Origin: Mitosporidium daphniae
Taxonomy: Eukaryota; Microsporidia
Length of the DNA: 64,000 nucleotides
Assembly (NCBI RefSeq): GCF_000760515.2
Contig: NW_013546700.1
Location: 1-64,000 of the forward strand
Direction of reading: 5' to 3'
Shown here: positions 9,736 to 20,325 of the stretch, piece after piece
How the letters are laid out: every line of letters starts with the position of its first letter
How positions within the stretch are numbered: position 1 is the first letter of the stretch
Notes under the pieces: generated by a model
Told to the model about the DNA's origin: nothing
The model's input: only the letters and a program-made list of their open reading frames with translations
The model's database searches: none
Made by a program: the position numbers and the translations under genes

Positions 9736-11309
9736 TTATTCGATAATCGACACAAACGAGCTGTTTTCTATGATGCTCCTCCATGAATTGGGCATTTTGG
9801 GCCTGTTTGCATCAACAGCGGTCAGCAACAACGACGAGTAAAGATTTTTCAGAGTGTCAAACGAGGTTTGATCGCCGCCGTTGTTGATGTTTTCCAATAT
9901 TCTCAGTGTGGATGAAAAGTCTTTCAAGCTTAACAGCTCGTGGATGGTGAGCGTGAAGTGCTTCAAATAAAATTGCAAAGCGGGCTCTCGCTTGGCTGAA
10001 TGTGTCAAAAGCGTTTGCAAATTAAAATCGACAATCTCGGAAATGATGCTTTTGTAGGCCGGGTTGATCAGCAACAGGGACTCGTCCCGAAGCTCATAGA
10101 AGCACAGCAGACACGAGCAGGACTACAGAAAGGCGGCAAAAGGTCGCGCCTTACCTCCAAAAAGTCAAACGCCTCTGTTGGCAGCGACACGCTGACCGGA
10201 AGATGTCTCAGGGGCAGCATGTTTTGCTTAAAAAACGAAACAGCGTCAAAAAAGCAAGGCCGCGTGTTTAGAAACTCGATCCATTGCAAACAAAGCACTG
10301 GAAACGTTATTGCCGAATGGACGGTCTCCATGCTGGACACGCCATATTTGTCGCCAATGTGATTCAGCAGTCTGATAGCATCGGAGGAGCTGCCGTCGCA
10401 AATCAGTTTAAGCATTTCTAAAAGGCCCAACAAACACGCATGTACCTGTGCGCTCATCAATGATCGGCATGTGATTGCAATTTGCGCTGGAAGCGGCACG
10501 TAGGGTCTTGTAGTACCCATTGAACGCAAGATACTCGGAAACCAGATTTTCAACGCGATCCGTGGCTTGAGGGAACGAAGCTAGCTTGCCTCTTATGATC
10601 GTATTTGAGGTCTACAAAGTCAAAACAACGCAAGCCCAGTACGATCAGATATGAGTTTATGTCGAACTTGAAGGATGAAGGATTGAAGGTAATGAAGAGA
10701 TCGTAAATGGAGTTTTTGAAGCAGATTGTGGGAAAGATAACGGACTCGCCGTACGGAAAGTCTTGGTTCAAAATTGTGCCGTTGTACGTGAAAAAGACCC
10801 TGTTGAGAAGCCAGTCAAACCCGCACCCAAATACGTGTGGACTGCCGTTTTCAACGGAAAACAGCGGCCGCGAAGGCATTCTATGCACATAGATGGCTCC
10901 CTCCATCGGCGATAGCGCGATCGAGCTGCAATCAGGACAAAGCCTTACTTTTGATACGTGCCAAGCCTCCTGTTATACATGAATTGCGTGGTCGAAACGC
11001 CAAGGCATATGTCGTCGCTTGAATTAGACAAACCGTAGAGCGGTACCGTAGCGAGCTCAGGCTGACCTCAAAATAGGAGATTCGAAAGTTGCACTGAAAA
11101 GGGCCGTTGGTGCGCACCGTCTATGCTAAAAGCGCAATGCATACAATGAATTCGTCCCTTTTGCAAAGCTCAGAGGGCTGTATGGAGACCTTGAAATCTC
11201 TTGGCGAAATCTGCTTCAGATGGAGCGATTCTTGCACGATGCCATACAGAGACAGCGAATATGTTTTCGGATATCCGAGCACCATGTCTCGATGCGGGCT
11301 TGCCAGCAT
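9736..11309 (-). CDS. GID1: RanBPM/Gid1-like subunit of the GID/CTLH ubiquitin ligase
   Basis: Seven exons (complement of 11145-11309, 11047-11120, 10949-11017, 10643-10925, 10446-10611, 10155-10417, 9736-10122) with introns 24, 29, 23, 31, 28 and 32 nt give 468 aa. Domain order is SPRY (TVRTNGPF...FEVSL, then HVFGCGFDWLLNRVFFTYNG), LisH (RVENLVSEYLAFNGYYKTL), CTLH (EMLKLICDGSSSDAIRLLNH) and a CRA-like C-terminus. This is the RanBP9/RanBP10/Gid1 order. The protein scaffolds the GID/CTLH E3 complex. It lies directly downstream of the Gid7 homologue on the same strand, 113 bp away. The start could include a further upstream exon. Confidence 0.88.
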
Positions 11310-11422
11310 TTATTGATGCGCTGTGACAACTGCACCACTGGTGTTGGCAAATTTACACAACCACATTCCGCAATTTATGAAGGCAATGCAAACTTTATTT
11401 TTCAAATGCCGTAAATGCATGG

Positions 11423-13360
11423 TCACGTTGCCTTCAATTCCCAAATGCTAGCGAAAATTTGAAAAAAGCACTTACTAAACTTTACAATCATCGCCCCCAG
11501 TGGCAGCTAGATTTAGGTGGTTGCTCCACGCCGTGCATGTTTGTGCCGATTGATGCGTCTTCACGCGGCCAAAAAGATGCCCGCTGTTTGCGTACCAAGA
11601 ATATAAATAGCCGTCTGGCGAGGAGCATTAAAAGAGCATGCGCGTACCTTCGCTTCCGGAAAGCACAAGGGTCTCGCCCAAGCCGCCAAAGCAAGACCGG
11701 ATTAAATATTTTTCTTGCACATATCCTTTGTATCGTTTGAGAATCCTCTCCGTTTTCAGCTCGAAAAGAAGAATTTCGGCAGTCTCCAAGCCGATCAAAA
11801 ACAACGATGAGTTTGACGAAATGGTCAGAGACGTGATCGATTCCATAAAGTCAATCGTCCTAGCGTTGATGAGCAAGTGGCGTCGAACCTAAGCAGCATT
11901 TTGCTCTGCAAGTCGAACAGTAGAATGCATTTCTCCTGCGACACGGCAAATAGGATTTTGGGGTTGACAGCACAATCCAGCGAAATCGAAGAAATCCGGA
12001 ATCCCGTCCAGCTGTGCTCGACCCGTGGAGTGGCCGAGTTGGAGATATCCTATCGCCTACTTAGCAAGCAAAGCCGTTACGTGGATCATCAATTGCCTAT
12101 CAATGCCGCCGGAAATAAATTTCGTAGAACTGAGCCAGCAGCAGCAAGTGATGAACGACTCGTGTTTTGAAATGTGGCAAATAAAATCCCCACACTACCA
12201 GCATTAAAGGGCGAACGTACGTTGATATCCCAAGCAGAGATGATTTTATCGTGAAGCGTTAAAAGCCGCGAATCAAAATAAAAGGCTCCAAAGTGCACAG
12301 CCGAGTCGTGATAAAATTCACAATGCTTCTTCCATGTCTACACGTAAATATCAGGCAATTGTGCACAGTGGTCGACCAAATCACGGCCCGTTGATCTCTT
12401 GATGTGGTAAGCAGCAGGGAGGAATCAAAGTTAAAGCAGGTATACCAGATCTCATCGACATGTTCATAAAGGGAGCACACTTTTTTTGCCGAAAAAGACT
12501 TTTTGTCGCAAAAATGGTCGAAAGCCAGCGATTGCTCCTTCAATGCGACAATCTGGGCATCAATTGAGGGCGATTAATGGTTCGGGCACGAGAGCGTCTG
12601 GAATACCTTGGCCTGTGCCAAAAGAGCCCCCAATCGGTTGGGAGACGGAAGAAATTCTTTCGGCAACAGCTTGTCCAATTCCACCAAAAGTTGCTCTTTT
12701 TTTTGCAGAAATCCCGCCCCAAATAGACGGTTTGAAAGCTGAGGCGTGTCACCAACCCAAAAGACAAGTGAAAACAGCCTCTTGTATTCTGAAATGTTTT
12801 CAACAACATAACAAAGAACCTCATCTCTCAAGTGCTTCAGTGCCTGGAGGTCTTCGCTGTGGAATAAAAGGTCATAATACTTTTGAACACTTAAAAATTG
12901 GTTGATTTTCTGGATTTCAGTCAACGCCAGTGGTCTAACCTTAATCGCGATGGCGTCCACATCAAGCGAAGACAGTAGCCTCGCGTTTTCTGCAGCCGCA
13001 TTTGAAAGCAAAAATTCTTTCAGCTCAGCGGAGGGCATTTTGGGAAGATTGATATTCGTTTCTCGCTTTAGTTGCGCTGATATTTGGCTAAAAACGTTAA
13101 TACTGCGCGAGAAATTGAAACGAATTGGGATGCATGAATACAATTTCAACTTACTGAAAGCCAGATTCATCTAAAAATTGAGCAATTAACTGAAAAATTT
13201 CCTTTTTTGAACACAATTCAGGGTTGGTAAGAAAAAAATTCCCAGAATTGCCAAGAGAACAAAGAGAAAGGGCCGATTGATCAGCATGGGGCTTGCCCTT
13301 TTTGCTCAAATGGATATTGCCATTATTGATTTGATTCTGCTCAGAACTTAAAGAAATCAT
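11423..13360 (-). CDS. GID7: WDR26/Gid7-like subunit of the GID/CTLH ubiquitin ligase
   Basis: Nine exons (complement of 13155-13360, 12607-13102, 12367-12552, 12221-12337, 12081-12194, 11889-12049, 11648-11859, 11476-11614, 11423-11447) encode 551 aa; introns are 52, 54, 29, 26, 31, 29, 33 and 28 nt. It has a LisH (KKEIFQLIAQFLDESGF), a CTLH ending LLPKEFLPSPNRLGALLAQ, and WD40 repeats including EIWYTCFNFD and the family segment YLIRSCFGG...LSGSEDG near the end; the last exon restores KVYIWEL. WDR26/Gid7 drives supramolecular assembly and substrate binding in the GID E3. The 54-nt intron (12553-12606) is in frame and reads like conserved coding sequence, see findings. Confidence 0.9.
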
Positions 13361-13586
13361 TGCCCTCTTTTTCCTATCAAGGATAAAAAATGCTTTAAAA
13401 CTTTTCTGTATTAATTAGTGAGGAAGACATTCAGTGATGAAATAACAAAGTTTACTTTAAAATCAAATTGTACAAACGAAAATTTAATCGTGTGCTTTAT
13501 TGACACAAGAGCAAGCAAACAGGGGAATAAAAAGCGGTCGGGGAAAAAGAGTCCGGAAAAGTGGGACTCGAAAAGGGAGACTGGCG

Positions 13587-13974
13587 TCATGTGGGGGGAA
13601 ACTTGTCTAAAAGATCATGGATTTTTTTTTGAAAGTCCTCTCTAATGTTGTTTGGAATGGAGGCTAGCGGCAATTAGTGCAAATCGAGCCTACCTTCGGC
13701 GAACGGCATCAGTTCGGTGAATATTTCGTCAATTGTAATCCGCTTGATCGAGGGCTGCTGAATGGAAATGAGCTCTATGCACAATGATCAGCCAAAGCGA
13801 CACCGTTACCTTGGCATTTCTTCTCGATAGCCGATGGCCAGGTAGATTCGGCCAGTCTGTTTTTCAAGTAGCTAACGAGCCTAGAATAACATTTTGATTG
13901 TACTTTTCTCGCTGACCGGTCCTTTCTAAATACTCGGTTGCTGCTGATTCTGAGCCCATTGAATTTGTAGACAT
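13587..13974 (-). CDS. SUS1: ENY2/Sus1, SAGA deubiquitinase module and TREX-2 subunit
   Basis: Four small exons (complement of 13904-13974, 13810-13880, 13694-13774, 13587-13663) and introns of 23, 35 and 30 nt give 99 aa, the family length. Motifs match ENY2: an ERTGQREKL segment, LKNRLAESTWPSAIEKKCQ, then TIDEIFTELMPFAE and IPNNIREDFQKKIHDLL. The protein couples SAGA histone deubiquitination to mRNA export at the nuclear pore. It is invisible as a continuous frame. Yeast SUS1 is also known for unusual multiple introns. An AT box (TTAAAAATTAAAG) precedes the start. Confidence 0.9.
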
Positions 13975-14338
13975 TTAAAAATTAAAGCCGGGATCGCCAA
14001 ATTATTTTTTCATTTTGGGCCTACTCCGATTGCATTCGTAATATCGCAATCCTTGCATTGAAATGACACACACCGCAAGCACGGAGCATTAAAACGATCA
14101 GTTGCCCCTAAGCTAGTATGCTTAGAAAATGGTGCAAAATGACTGATTTGATCCTCTCGGCGATGATAATGAGCTTGGTTTGGGTTCAATCCAAGTTGCC
14201 CACCAAAAGGGCAAAGCCGGGTCGCTTTCCGTGGCTACAATGCCACCTCCAGGGAAACAGGACAGTTTTCCCAAACTGCTTGCCTCGCTCATGGCTTTTG
14301 CAAGTTTACCAGCCGATAACAAATAAAATTTTCAATTT
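13975..14338. other. Unresolved 364-bp spacer before PIG-M
   Basis: I could not settle what this stretch holds. On the plus strand a frame ending at 14329 reads like a protein C-terminus for about 42 codons (GSIQVAHQKGKAGSLSVATM onward), but no start with valid splicing was found; ATG 14126-14128 plus a 42-nt intron is possible. On the minus strand a 54-codon frame starts at 14283, and further down a short frame carries two CxxC pairs and ends in TGA. Either could be a small spliced gene. I claim none of them. Confidence 0.3.
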
Positions 14339-15562
14339 ATGAGCTTCTCAATTTGGCCGATCTGCTTTATTGCCTTGCTTGTTCGGATTGCAGTTTCCGT
14401 CTTTTCTTTATGGTATGATTCGACTCATACGATTTCATTTACAGACATCGACTACTTTGTTTTACACGACGCTGCGGGGTATGTGTTCCATGGAAATCAA
14501 TCTCCATATACAAGAGAGACTTATCGATACACGCCGTTTCTTGCATATCTGCTGCTTTCGAATTTCTATTTTGATTCACTACTAGTTGGGAAGCTGCTTT
14601 TTTCTGTCTTTGACGTAGGCACTGGAATCCTTTTGTATTTTATCCAAATCAACAGGGCTATCCCTGCTGCCAGTGCAATTAAATGGACCTCCATTTTCTG
14701 GCTGTTCAACCCGTTTGTGATCGCCATAACGTGCCGGGGGAACGCCGAATCGATTATTTGTTTCTTTATATTGCTTTTTTTCTACTTCCACTCGGTTGGA
14801 AAAACCACGATATCAGCGATTTTGTATGGCCTTTGTGTTCATTTGAAAATATTCCCCATTCTTTTCAGCGTTCCGATTTTGGCAAACTTTTATCATAAAG
14901 AAAAGAATGCCAAAAACAGGATCCTTTCAATACTTCCTGTCAGCGGCGTTGTCTTTGCAATGATCAGTGGCGGCATGTTTTTTGTTCTGTTGATAGCCTT
15001 TTATCTAACATACGGGTTTGATTTTCTTTATGAAACGTATCTTTACCATTTATCAAGAAAGGACCATCGGCATAATATGTCGATTTACTTTTACTACTTT
15101 TACTTATTGCCTCATATCCGATTATCTGAACACGTATTGCTGGGAAATTTCTTGAACCTCGCTTGTTTTGTGCCCCAGTTTTTTTTGACCCTGTTGATTG
15201 GATTCGTTTTTTGCGATGACTTGGCATATGCGTTTTTCCTGGTCACGTATTGTTTCGTGTCGTTTAACAAAGTATGTACCAGTCAGTATTTTGTTTGGTA
15301 CATTTTGTTTTTGCCTCTTGCTGTGCACAGCATTTCGATTGAGTTTAAAAAAATACTTGCTTTGTGCCTGCTTTGGGTATTCTCTCAGGCCATCTGGCTT
15401 TATAACGCCTACAGGCTCGAATTTCTGGGTGAAAATGCTCACCTTGACGTTTTCTTATGTAGTTGCTTATTTTTTATTTCAAACATTGCCATTTTAGCTG
15501 CTCTAATTGAGGCTTACAACCCGCACAGCGAAATCATTGAGGGTGGTGTAAAGGAAGATTAA
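14339..15562 (+). CDS. PIGM: GPI mannosyltransferase 1 (PIG-M/Gpi14)
   Basis: A 407-aa polytopic membrane protein without introns. The lumenal DID motif (FTDIDYFVLHDAA near residue 35) with SPYTRETYRYTPFLAYLL, the WLFNPF...RGNAES stretch near 130 and the HLKIFPI segment are diagnostic of PIG-M. It adds the first mannose to the GPI anchor precursor on the lumenal side of the ER using dolichol-phosphate mannose. Together with PIG-A (36966-38507) it shows a working GPI pathway. The start ATG follows a short TTTTCAATTT box. Confidence 0.93.
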   Translation: MSFSIWPICFIALLVRIAVSVFSLWYDSTHTISFTDIDYFVLHDAAGYVFHGNQSPYTRETYRYTPFLAYLLLSNFYFDSLLVGKLLFSVFDVGTGILLYFIQINRAIPAASAIKWTSIFWLFNPFVIAITCRGNAESIICFFILLFFYFHSVGKTTISAILYGLCVHLKIFPILFSVPILANFYHKEKNAKNRILSILPVSGVVFAMISGGMFFVLLIAFYLTYGFDFLYETYLYHLSRKDHRHNMSIYFYYFYLLPHIRLSEHVLLGNFLNLACFVPQFFLTLLIGFVFCDDLAYAFFLVTYCFVSFNKVCTSQYFVWYILFLPLAVHSISIEFKKILALCLLWVFSQAIWLYNAYRLEFLGENAHLDVFLCSCLFFISNIAILAALIEAYNPHSEIIEGGVKED

Positions 15563-15603
15563 TCAAAACAATAAATACAAGTTGTAATGAACCAAGTATC
15601 GTA

Positions 15604-16894
15604 TCACCTATTACGACCCTGTTTCGATGAACGGTATGTTCTGGCATCGTTGGGATAATAGTGGTCTGGCTGTGTTGCGCCAGATGCGGGGAATGTGGGA
15701 ACCGCAGGAGGAAACCTGCCAGGCTGGATGAAGTTTGGAAGGGTTTGATGGGAAATTTGCCGCGGATATTTGAATGGCTCAAAGTGGCTATGATATCCAT
15801 TGATGTGGTGCGGATCTGGCGAAAACAGCCTTAATGGATCTTCAGCTGGAGATGGGAGATTCAATTCTCTGTTCTGTGAAATGCAGGGGGGCCCTGATCG
15901 TGGTGAATACATGTTTGAAGATGCATGGCAAGCTGCTTCTGCAGGTGCACACCTGTACGGTGTATACGAAGTGGGCCGGGTTTTAGGAGAAAGTAGGCCC
16001 AACTTTTGAGCAGTCTTGTGGCACGGTTCAGTTGGGTAAATCGCGGAATGGTCAGTAGTTGTATGCTGCCTGTCAATGGGAGAAGCGGGGGCACACTGAT
16101 TTGGAGATGCGGGAAACTTGTTTTGATCAGACATGTCGCTTTGAGATTGCATCTGATGGATCGGAGGAGGGAATGGCAGTTGCACTGTAATTGGATTGGA
16201 CCTAAGGTGGAATTTTACACAACCGCGTACTCTCTTTCTTGCTGCGATTTCCTTATATGGTCTTCCCGCGTCCTCTCTTCCTTCAATTGCTTCAACTCGC
16301 TATTTGAAATTAGAAGCGCAGGTACTCTTTGATTGACTTTAAATTCAAGAGCTCTCTTTTCGCTTTGATCAGAATATCCTTTTCACGCTCGATCTTGTGT
16401 CGATAGTGATTAAGCAGGCTCCTCATGTTTTCCATTTGAAGCTAAATAATGTTAGCGGCACTGAAAACGATACTTTAACGGCCTCATGAGTAGCCAGTAG
16501 CAACTTTGAGGACGAATTAAAATACTGAAGAAGTTCATTGGGAAGCTACACTGTTAGAGGGCGCGAAAATCACCTCTCCCACCAGCAAATAATGAGCAAT
16601 CGGTTTGAGGCAAATTGAGCACTGGTGTTCACTCGAAGCGTCTTGTGGGCGAAAGCAATTGGTACAAAAAATATGGCCACACGTAAGAAGAGAAAACTTG
16701 AGCGATTCAACAGACCTGGGGTGCAGAAGCACCTGAAAATAGGAGTATCCGCTAAGCCCCGTCCCTTGCTTGACCTCCACATTGACATGGTCGCTTAATT
16801 CAACAAAGCACATGTTGCAATGGATCCACTCAAACTCTGAATTCAGGGACCCGTATGCATCAAAACACGGCTCATATGCGGATGTACTCATCAT
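15604..16894 (-). CDS. RNF212/Zip3-like meiotic RING protein
   Basis: Five exons (complement of 16574-16894, 16474-16545, 16326-16441, 16231-16299, 15604-16201) with introns 28, 32, 26 and 29 nt give 391 aa. The RING is of the RNF212/Zip3 kind: WIHCNMCF, then FSLLTCGHIFCTNCF, then CSICLKPIAHYLL. It is followed by a coiled coil (MENMRSLLNHYRHKIEREKD through LKQLKEERTRED) and a Pro/Ser/His-rich disordered tail. RNF212, Zip3 and HEI10 are SUMO or ubiquitin E3s that mark crossover sites in meiosis. RING position, coiled coil and tail agree with that family; other small RING proteins are the alternative. Confidence 0.75.
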
Positions 16895-17000
16895 CAGTTA
16901 GACAGGATGGCAACAAAAACACATTCATGCATTTCGGAAGCCAGAACAAATGTGCAATTAAAAGGCTGGATTTTAATTTGTGCGCTGACCCCCAATACCA

Positions 17001-18186
17001 ATGTTGATGAGGAAATTCTGGCCAAAGGCTTCGCCGCCCACTCCAATTGCACTGTCTAGACATACCAAAAAGGAGGCTCTTTGGTACGAAGATCCCGATT
17101 ATGTGATTGAAAAAAAAAACCGCCTTCATCCAACCATCCACAAGTATCTGAAGGTTGAAAGCAAAATCCCCAATGCAGTCAAACCCAACGCACTAAATAC
17201 CTCGGTGAGCTTAATTGATACCAAGCCCGTTCGGGATGTCATCAATTCGGATGCGCTTTCGGTTTACAAAACACTGCCTTTGCAGCAAAGGCCGTACATT
17301 GCCGGATTTTCAAAGCGAGTTGGTCTTGTTGGGTTCAAGTCCGGAATGATGTCCTATTTTGACCACGTAACTGGAAAAAAACATGCTGTCACCGTAATCA
17401 GATTTGAGCATGTGCAGTCTCTTCGCATAACCTCTGTTGGCGCCAGGCGAGATAGGGGGCTTTTTTCCATCGACGTTGGGGCTGGAAGTCAAGATCCCGG
17501 CAATATGTCAGCGTGCAGAAGAAGCTATTATGCTAGGTTTGGCGTTCCATTTAAGAGAGTCCACATGTGTTTTTCCATCACAAAGGACGCAACAATACCT
17601 CCAGGTATGTTGCCGTTTGTATTTTTAGGGACCAATTTATTTGCCGCCCATTTCGTTCCGGGCCAACTTGTGGATGTAAGATCAAAGTCGATCGGGAAGG
17701 GATTTCAAGGGCCCATGAAGAGGTGGGGATTTAAAGGGCTGCCCGCATCACATGGCGTCTCCCTTGCGCACAGATCGCATGGAGCAACGGGAATGAGACA
17801 GGTAGGGTTGGGTTGGTGGGTGTCTTATTCTAGGATCCCGGCAGAGTGTTGCCAGGCAAAAAAATGGCCGGAAGAATGGGCGGCAAATTCAAATCTGTCT
17901 TGCGACTGCCTGTAAGCTTTATTTTGACCATTTGTAGGTTTTAAAGGTCGATACAAAATATAATTGTATATACGTGCGCGGGTCAATTCCCGGCCATGAC
18001 GATTGCATTGTTAGGGTCAAGGATTCGCTCAAAAACCCAACATTTGCAAAGAGCCCGCCTCCATTCCCCACATTTATCGCGCCCCAAAACCAGAACGTTC
18101 CACAAGTGATGGTTGCGGAGCCCGCTTTTTACCACGACAAAAAGACCCCCATCAAACCCCATGAGCTGATCAAGCTCCTCAAATGA
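17001..18186 (+). CDS. MRPL3: Mitochondrial ribosomal protein uL3m
   Basis: Exons 17001-17801, 17834-17911 and 17938-18186 (introns 32 and 26 nt) encode 375 aa. The basic N-terminus fits mitochondrial import. Family signatures are VGLVGFKSGMMSYFD near residue 108, DVRSKSIGKGFQGPMKRWGFKG with SHGVSLAHRSHGATG near 230-255, and DPGRVLPGKKMAGRMGG, the loop near the peptidyl transferase centre. Both introns fall in the C-terminal third. Followed immediately by another mitoribosomal gene in the same direction. It implies a translated mitochondrial genome. Confidence 0.93.
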
Positions 18187-18224
18187 CACATAAATTATAA
18201 TTAATTTTTTCAATTTCACTTGCC

Positions 18225-18530
18225 ATGAATAGCAATTTTGCTTTTCGGTTCTTTTCCTCATCGTTCCCGATTCGGAATGCCTACAAGATGGCAAATCTTT
18301 CGATCCCATCAAAGGCGAGTGGAATGCGCTCCTCGTTTTTTTCGATTCCGGAAATGCTTGGCACGTTCGGCGGCTCCCCGTTGTTTTCGTCTTCATTCCA
18401 ACAAATTCGCGGGTTAAAGGTCGGTGTTTCCATCACTCGTCGCTGTGAAAATTGCTACATCGTTGTGCGGAATGGAATTAGATATGTTTATTGCAAAGTC
18501 AATCGCCGTCATAAGCGTCGCCAAGGGTGA
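18225..18530 (+). CDS. MRPL36: Mitochondrial ribosomal protein bL36m
   Basis: A 101-aa intronless protein. The last 38 residues are a complete bL36: VGVSITRRCENCYIVVRNG, then YCKVNRRHKRRQG, with the zinc-binding Cys, Cys, Cys and His in place. The first 60 residues are rich in Ser, Phe and Arg without acidic residues until late, a typical long presequence. The start ATG 18225 follows TTAATTTTTTCAATTTC. It lies 38 bp after the uL3m stop, on the same strand. Confidence 0.95.
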   Translation: MNSNFAFRFFSSSFPIRNAYKMANLSIPSKASGMRSSFFSIPEMLGTFGGSPLFSSSFQQIRGLKVGVSITRRCENCYIVVRNGIRYVYCKVNRRHKRRQG

Positions 18531-18582
18531 GGGCTCTCCCTCACCTTACATACGACTGAACCCTTTTTACCAATAAACAAAT

Positions 18583-19972
18583 TTATTCAACTTTTTTAAT
18601 CGATTCAAGCGTATCCCACACATCCGCATCATCGTCAGCATCATTATCATCATGGGCTTCGCTATCGCTGTCATGGACAGCATTATTTGCATTTCCATCA
18701 GTCATCGATATGTTTTTGGCGAGAAATTCGTTGGAAATAGCGGTTAATTGCTGGGTGAAATAGACCTATTTGATGATAATGAAAGGCCACATTACCGATA
18801 GTAGCAGCCTTTTGTCGTTGACTTGATAAATACGTAAAAATCGATCTAGCCCCACAGAGACGAGGATCGGCAACTTTTCGAGACAAAAAATATCCTGTAC
18901 GGCACCCACATGGTCCCTGAGCTTGCCAAATGGTTTTCGTGTTCTCTCATCAAATAAATTGATGCCACCGCGGGTATCGGTGAAAATTAACATCCTAGTA
19001 ATAAGGAGGGAGCTTGAAACCTCATCTTCGAGGAATAATAAAGAGCCGTAATTGGATGCTCTGAAACTATTTTGGAGAAAACCGCTTTGGTCGAATTGGC
19101 CTTATAATCATAGAATCTCAATTCCTTTTGTGCAGTGCTTATGGCGATGGCAGATTGAGATTGGGAAGACGGACCGTCCATGAATGTTATTCCGGTGATG
19201 GAAAACTTGGGCTTCATATTTAATTCATTGTGCTCCTCCTACACATTAAAAAAAGAAGCACCTTTGCAGCCTTATAAAAATTGACCAGAGAACTGCATTG
19301 TTCGTCTATCCGAAACACGGAAAGTTGACACTCATCCCCTCCAATTGCAAAGATGGAATCATTAATGTAGGATTCGTTCCAAAACACAGATAGTATCGAG
19401 GCTGCCTTTGGAACAGTTTGCTTTAAAATGAGACATCTTTCTTCCGGCTCTTCTTTGTCATACAAATTGGGAAGAAACGCCTGAGCATATAGCAGAATCC
19501 CATCAGAAGAAAGAACCGCAAAGTTTATATGCCTATCTGAAAGAAAATCACAAAGTACTTGGATTTTTGCAAATAACAAGAGAATGCAATTATTTTGCTG
19601 CAAGGTAAAAGGCATTCCGAGAGAAAGGCTATCTTAAATGCCTTCCGCTGATTTACAGCAGTTGCGCGAGAAAAATACAAACATCCATCGGAACATAAAA
19701 ATATGGAAAAATATCCCTAGGTCATATGATGAGGGAAATTAAATTACCAATGAGGCATCGCCTTGTAGAGTTGAAATTTTTTTAATCGAAACTGCTGCGT
19801 TCGAAGCGGACTCCAAATATTGCGAAGGGGTCAAGATTGTATTCGTGTTGGGGACCAGCGAAGTATCTTGGCCATTCAATATACCACCACTATCTAATAT
19901 GCTTTGCATATCAAAAGAAACAGACTTTAACTGGCCACAGTTATCGCCCACGAGAAAGGCTGTACGAGACAT
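18583..19972 (-). CDS. NSA1: WDR74/Nsa1-like 60S ribosome biogenesis factor
   Basis: Six exons (complement of 19748-19972, 19559-19716, 19262-19532, 19021-19238, 18796-18994, 18583-18765), introns 31, 26, 23, 26 and 30 nt, 417 aa. It is a WD40 beta-propeller: GDNCGQLKSV at the start, ITGITFMD and SEHPITALYY in the middle, TDTRGGINLFDERTRKPFG and the LVSVGLDRFLRIYQV blade, then an acidic tail ending DVWDTLESIKKVE. That ending and the GLDRxLRIY blade are typical of WDR74/Nsa1, which acts with the AAA ATPase Rix7/NVL in maturing pre-60S particles in the nucleolus. Confidence 0.85.
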
Positions 19973-20325
19973 AGCTGCTAGTTAAAAGTTTAATTTCAAC
20001 TTTACACTTTGCGCCTTCAATTTAATTTATATATCAAAAAAGGTCCATCAAAGTGGGCCAACAAACAAAACTATAGATCTAAATGCATCACATTTTGAGC
20101 GCTCGAGGCATGCTAAAAGCGCCTCCCAACCCTAACGTAGCATTAAGCGGGAATGTATGTCCCGGTGTAACCGCTTTTAAATGTTACATTCAAGTTGCTA
20201 TTATGGGAAAGCTCTGATGCATTTGATATTAAATCGCGACCAAAGAGCAGGAATAGCCAATGTATGACCTCAAACCCTAATGTGCAGCTTTCATAACTCA
20301 AATCACATTGTTGATCATAAATTTA
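19973..20325. promoter_or_regulatory. Divergent promoter between WDR74 and SPC3 with two CCCTAA boxes
   Basis: A 353-bp spacer between divergently transcribed genes. It holds AACCCTAAC at 20128-20136 and AAACCCTAA at 20272-20280, the latter 45 bp before the SPC3 start codon, and an ATAAATTTA box touching the start. No reading frame or RNA gene is evident. The boxes match the telo-box/CCC-like elements seen upstream of several other genes in the window. Confidence 0.5.
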
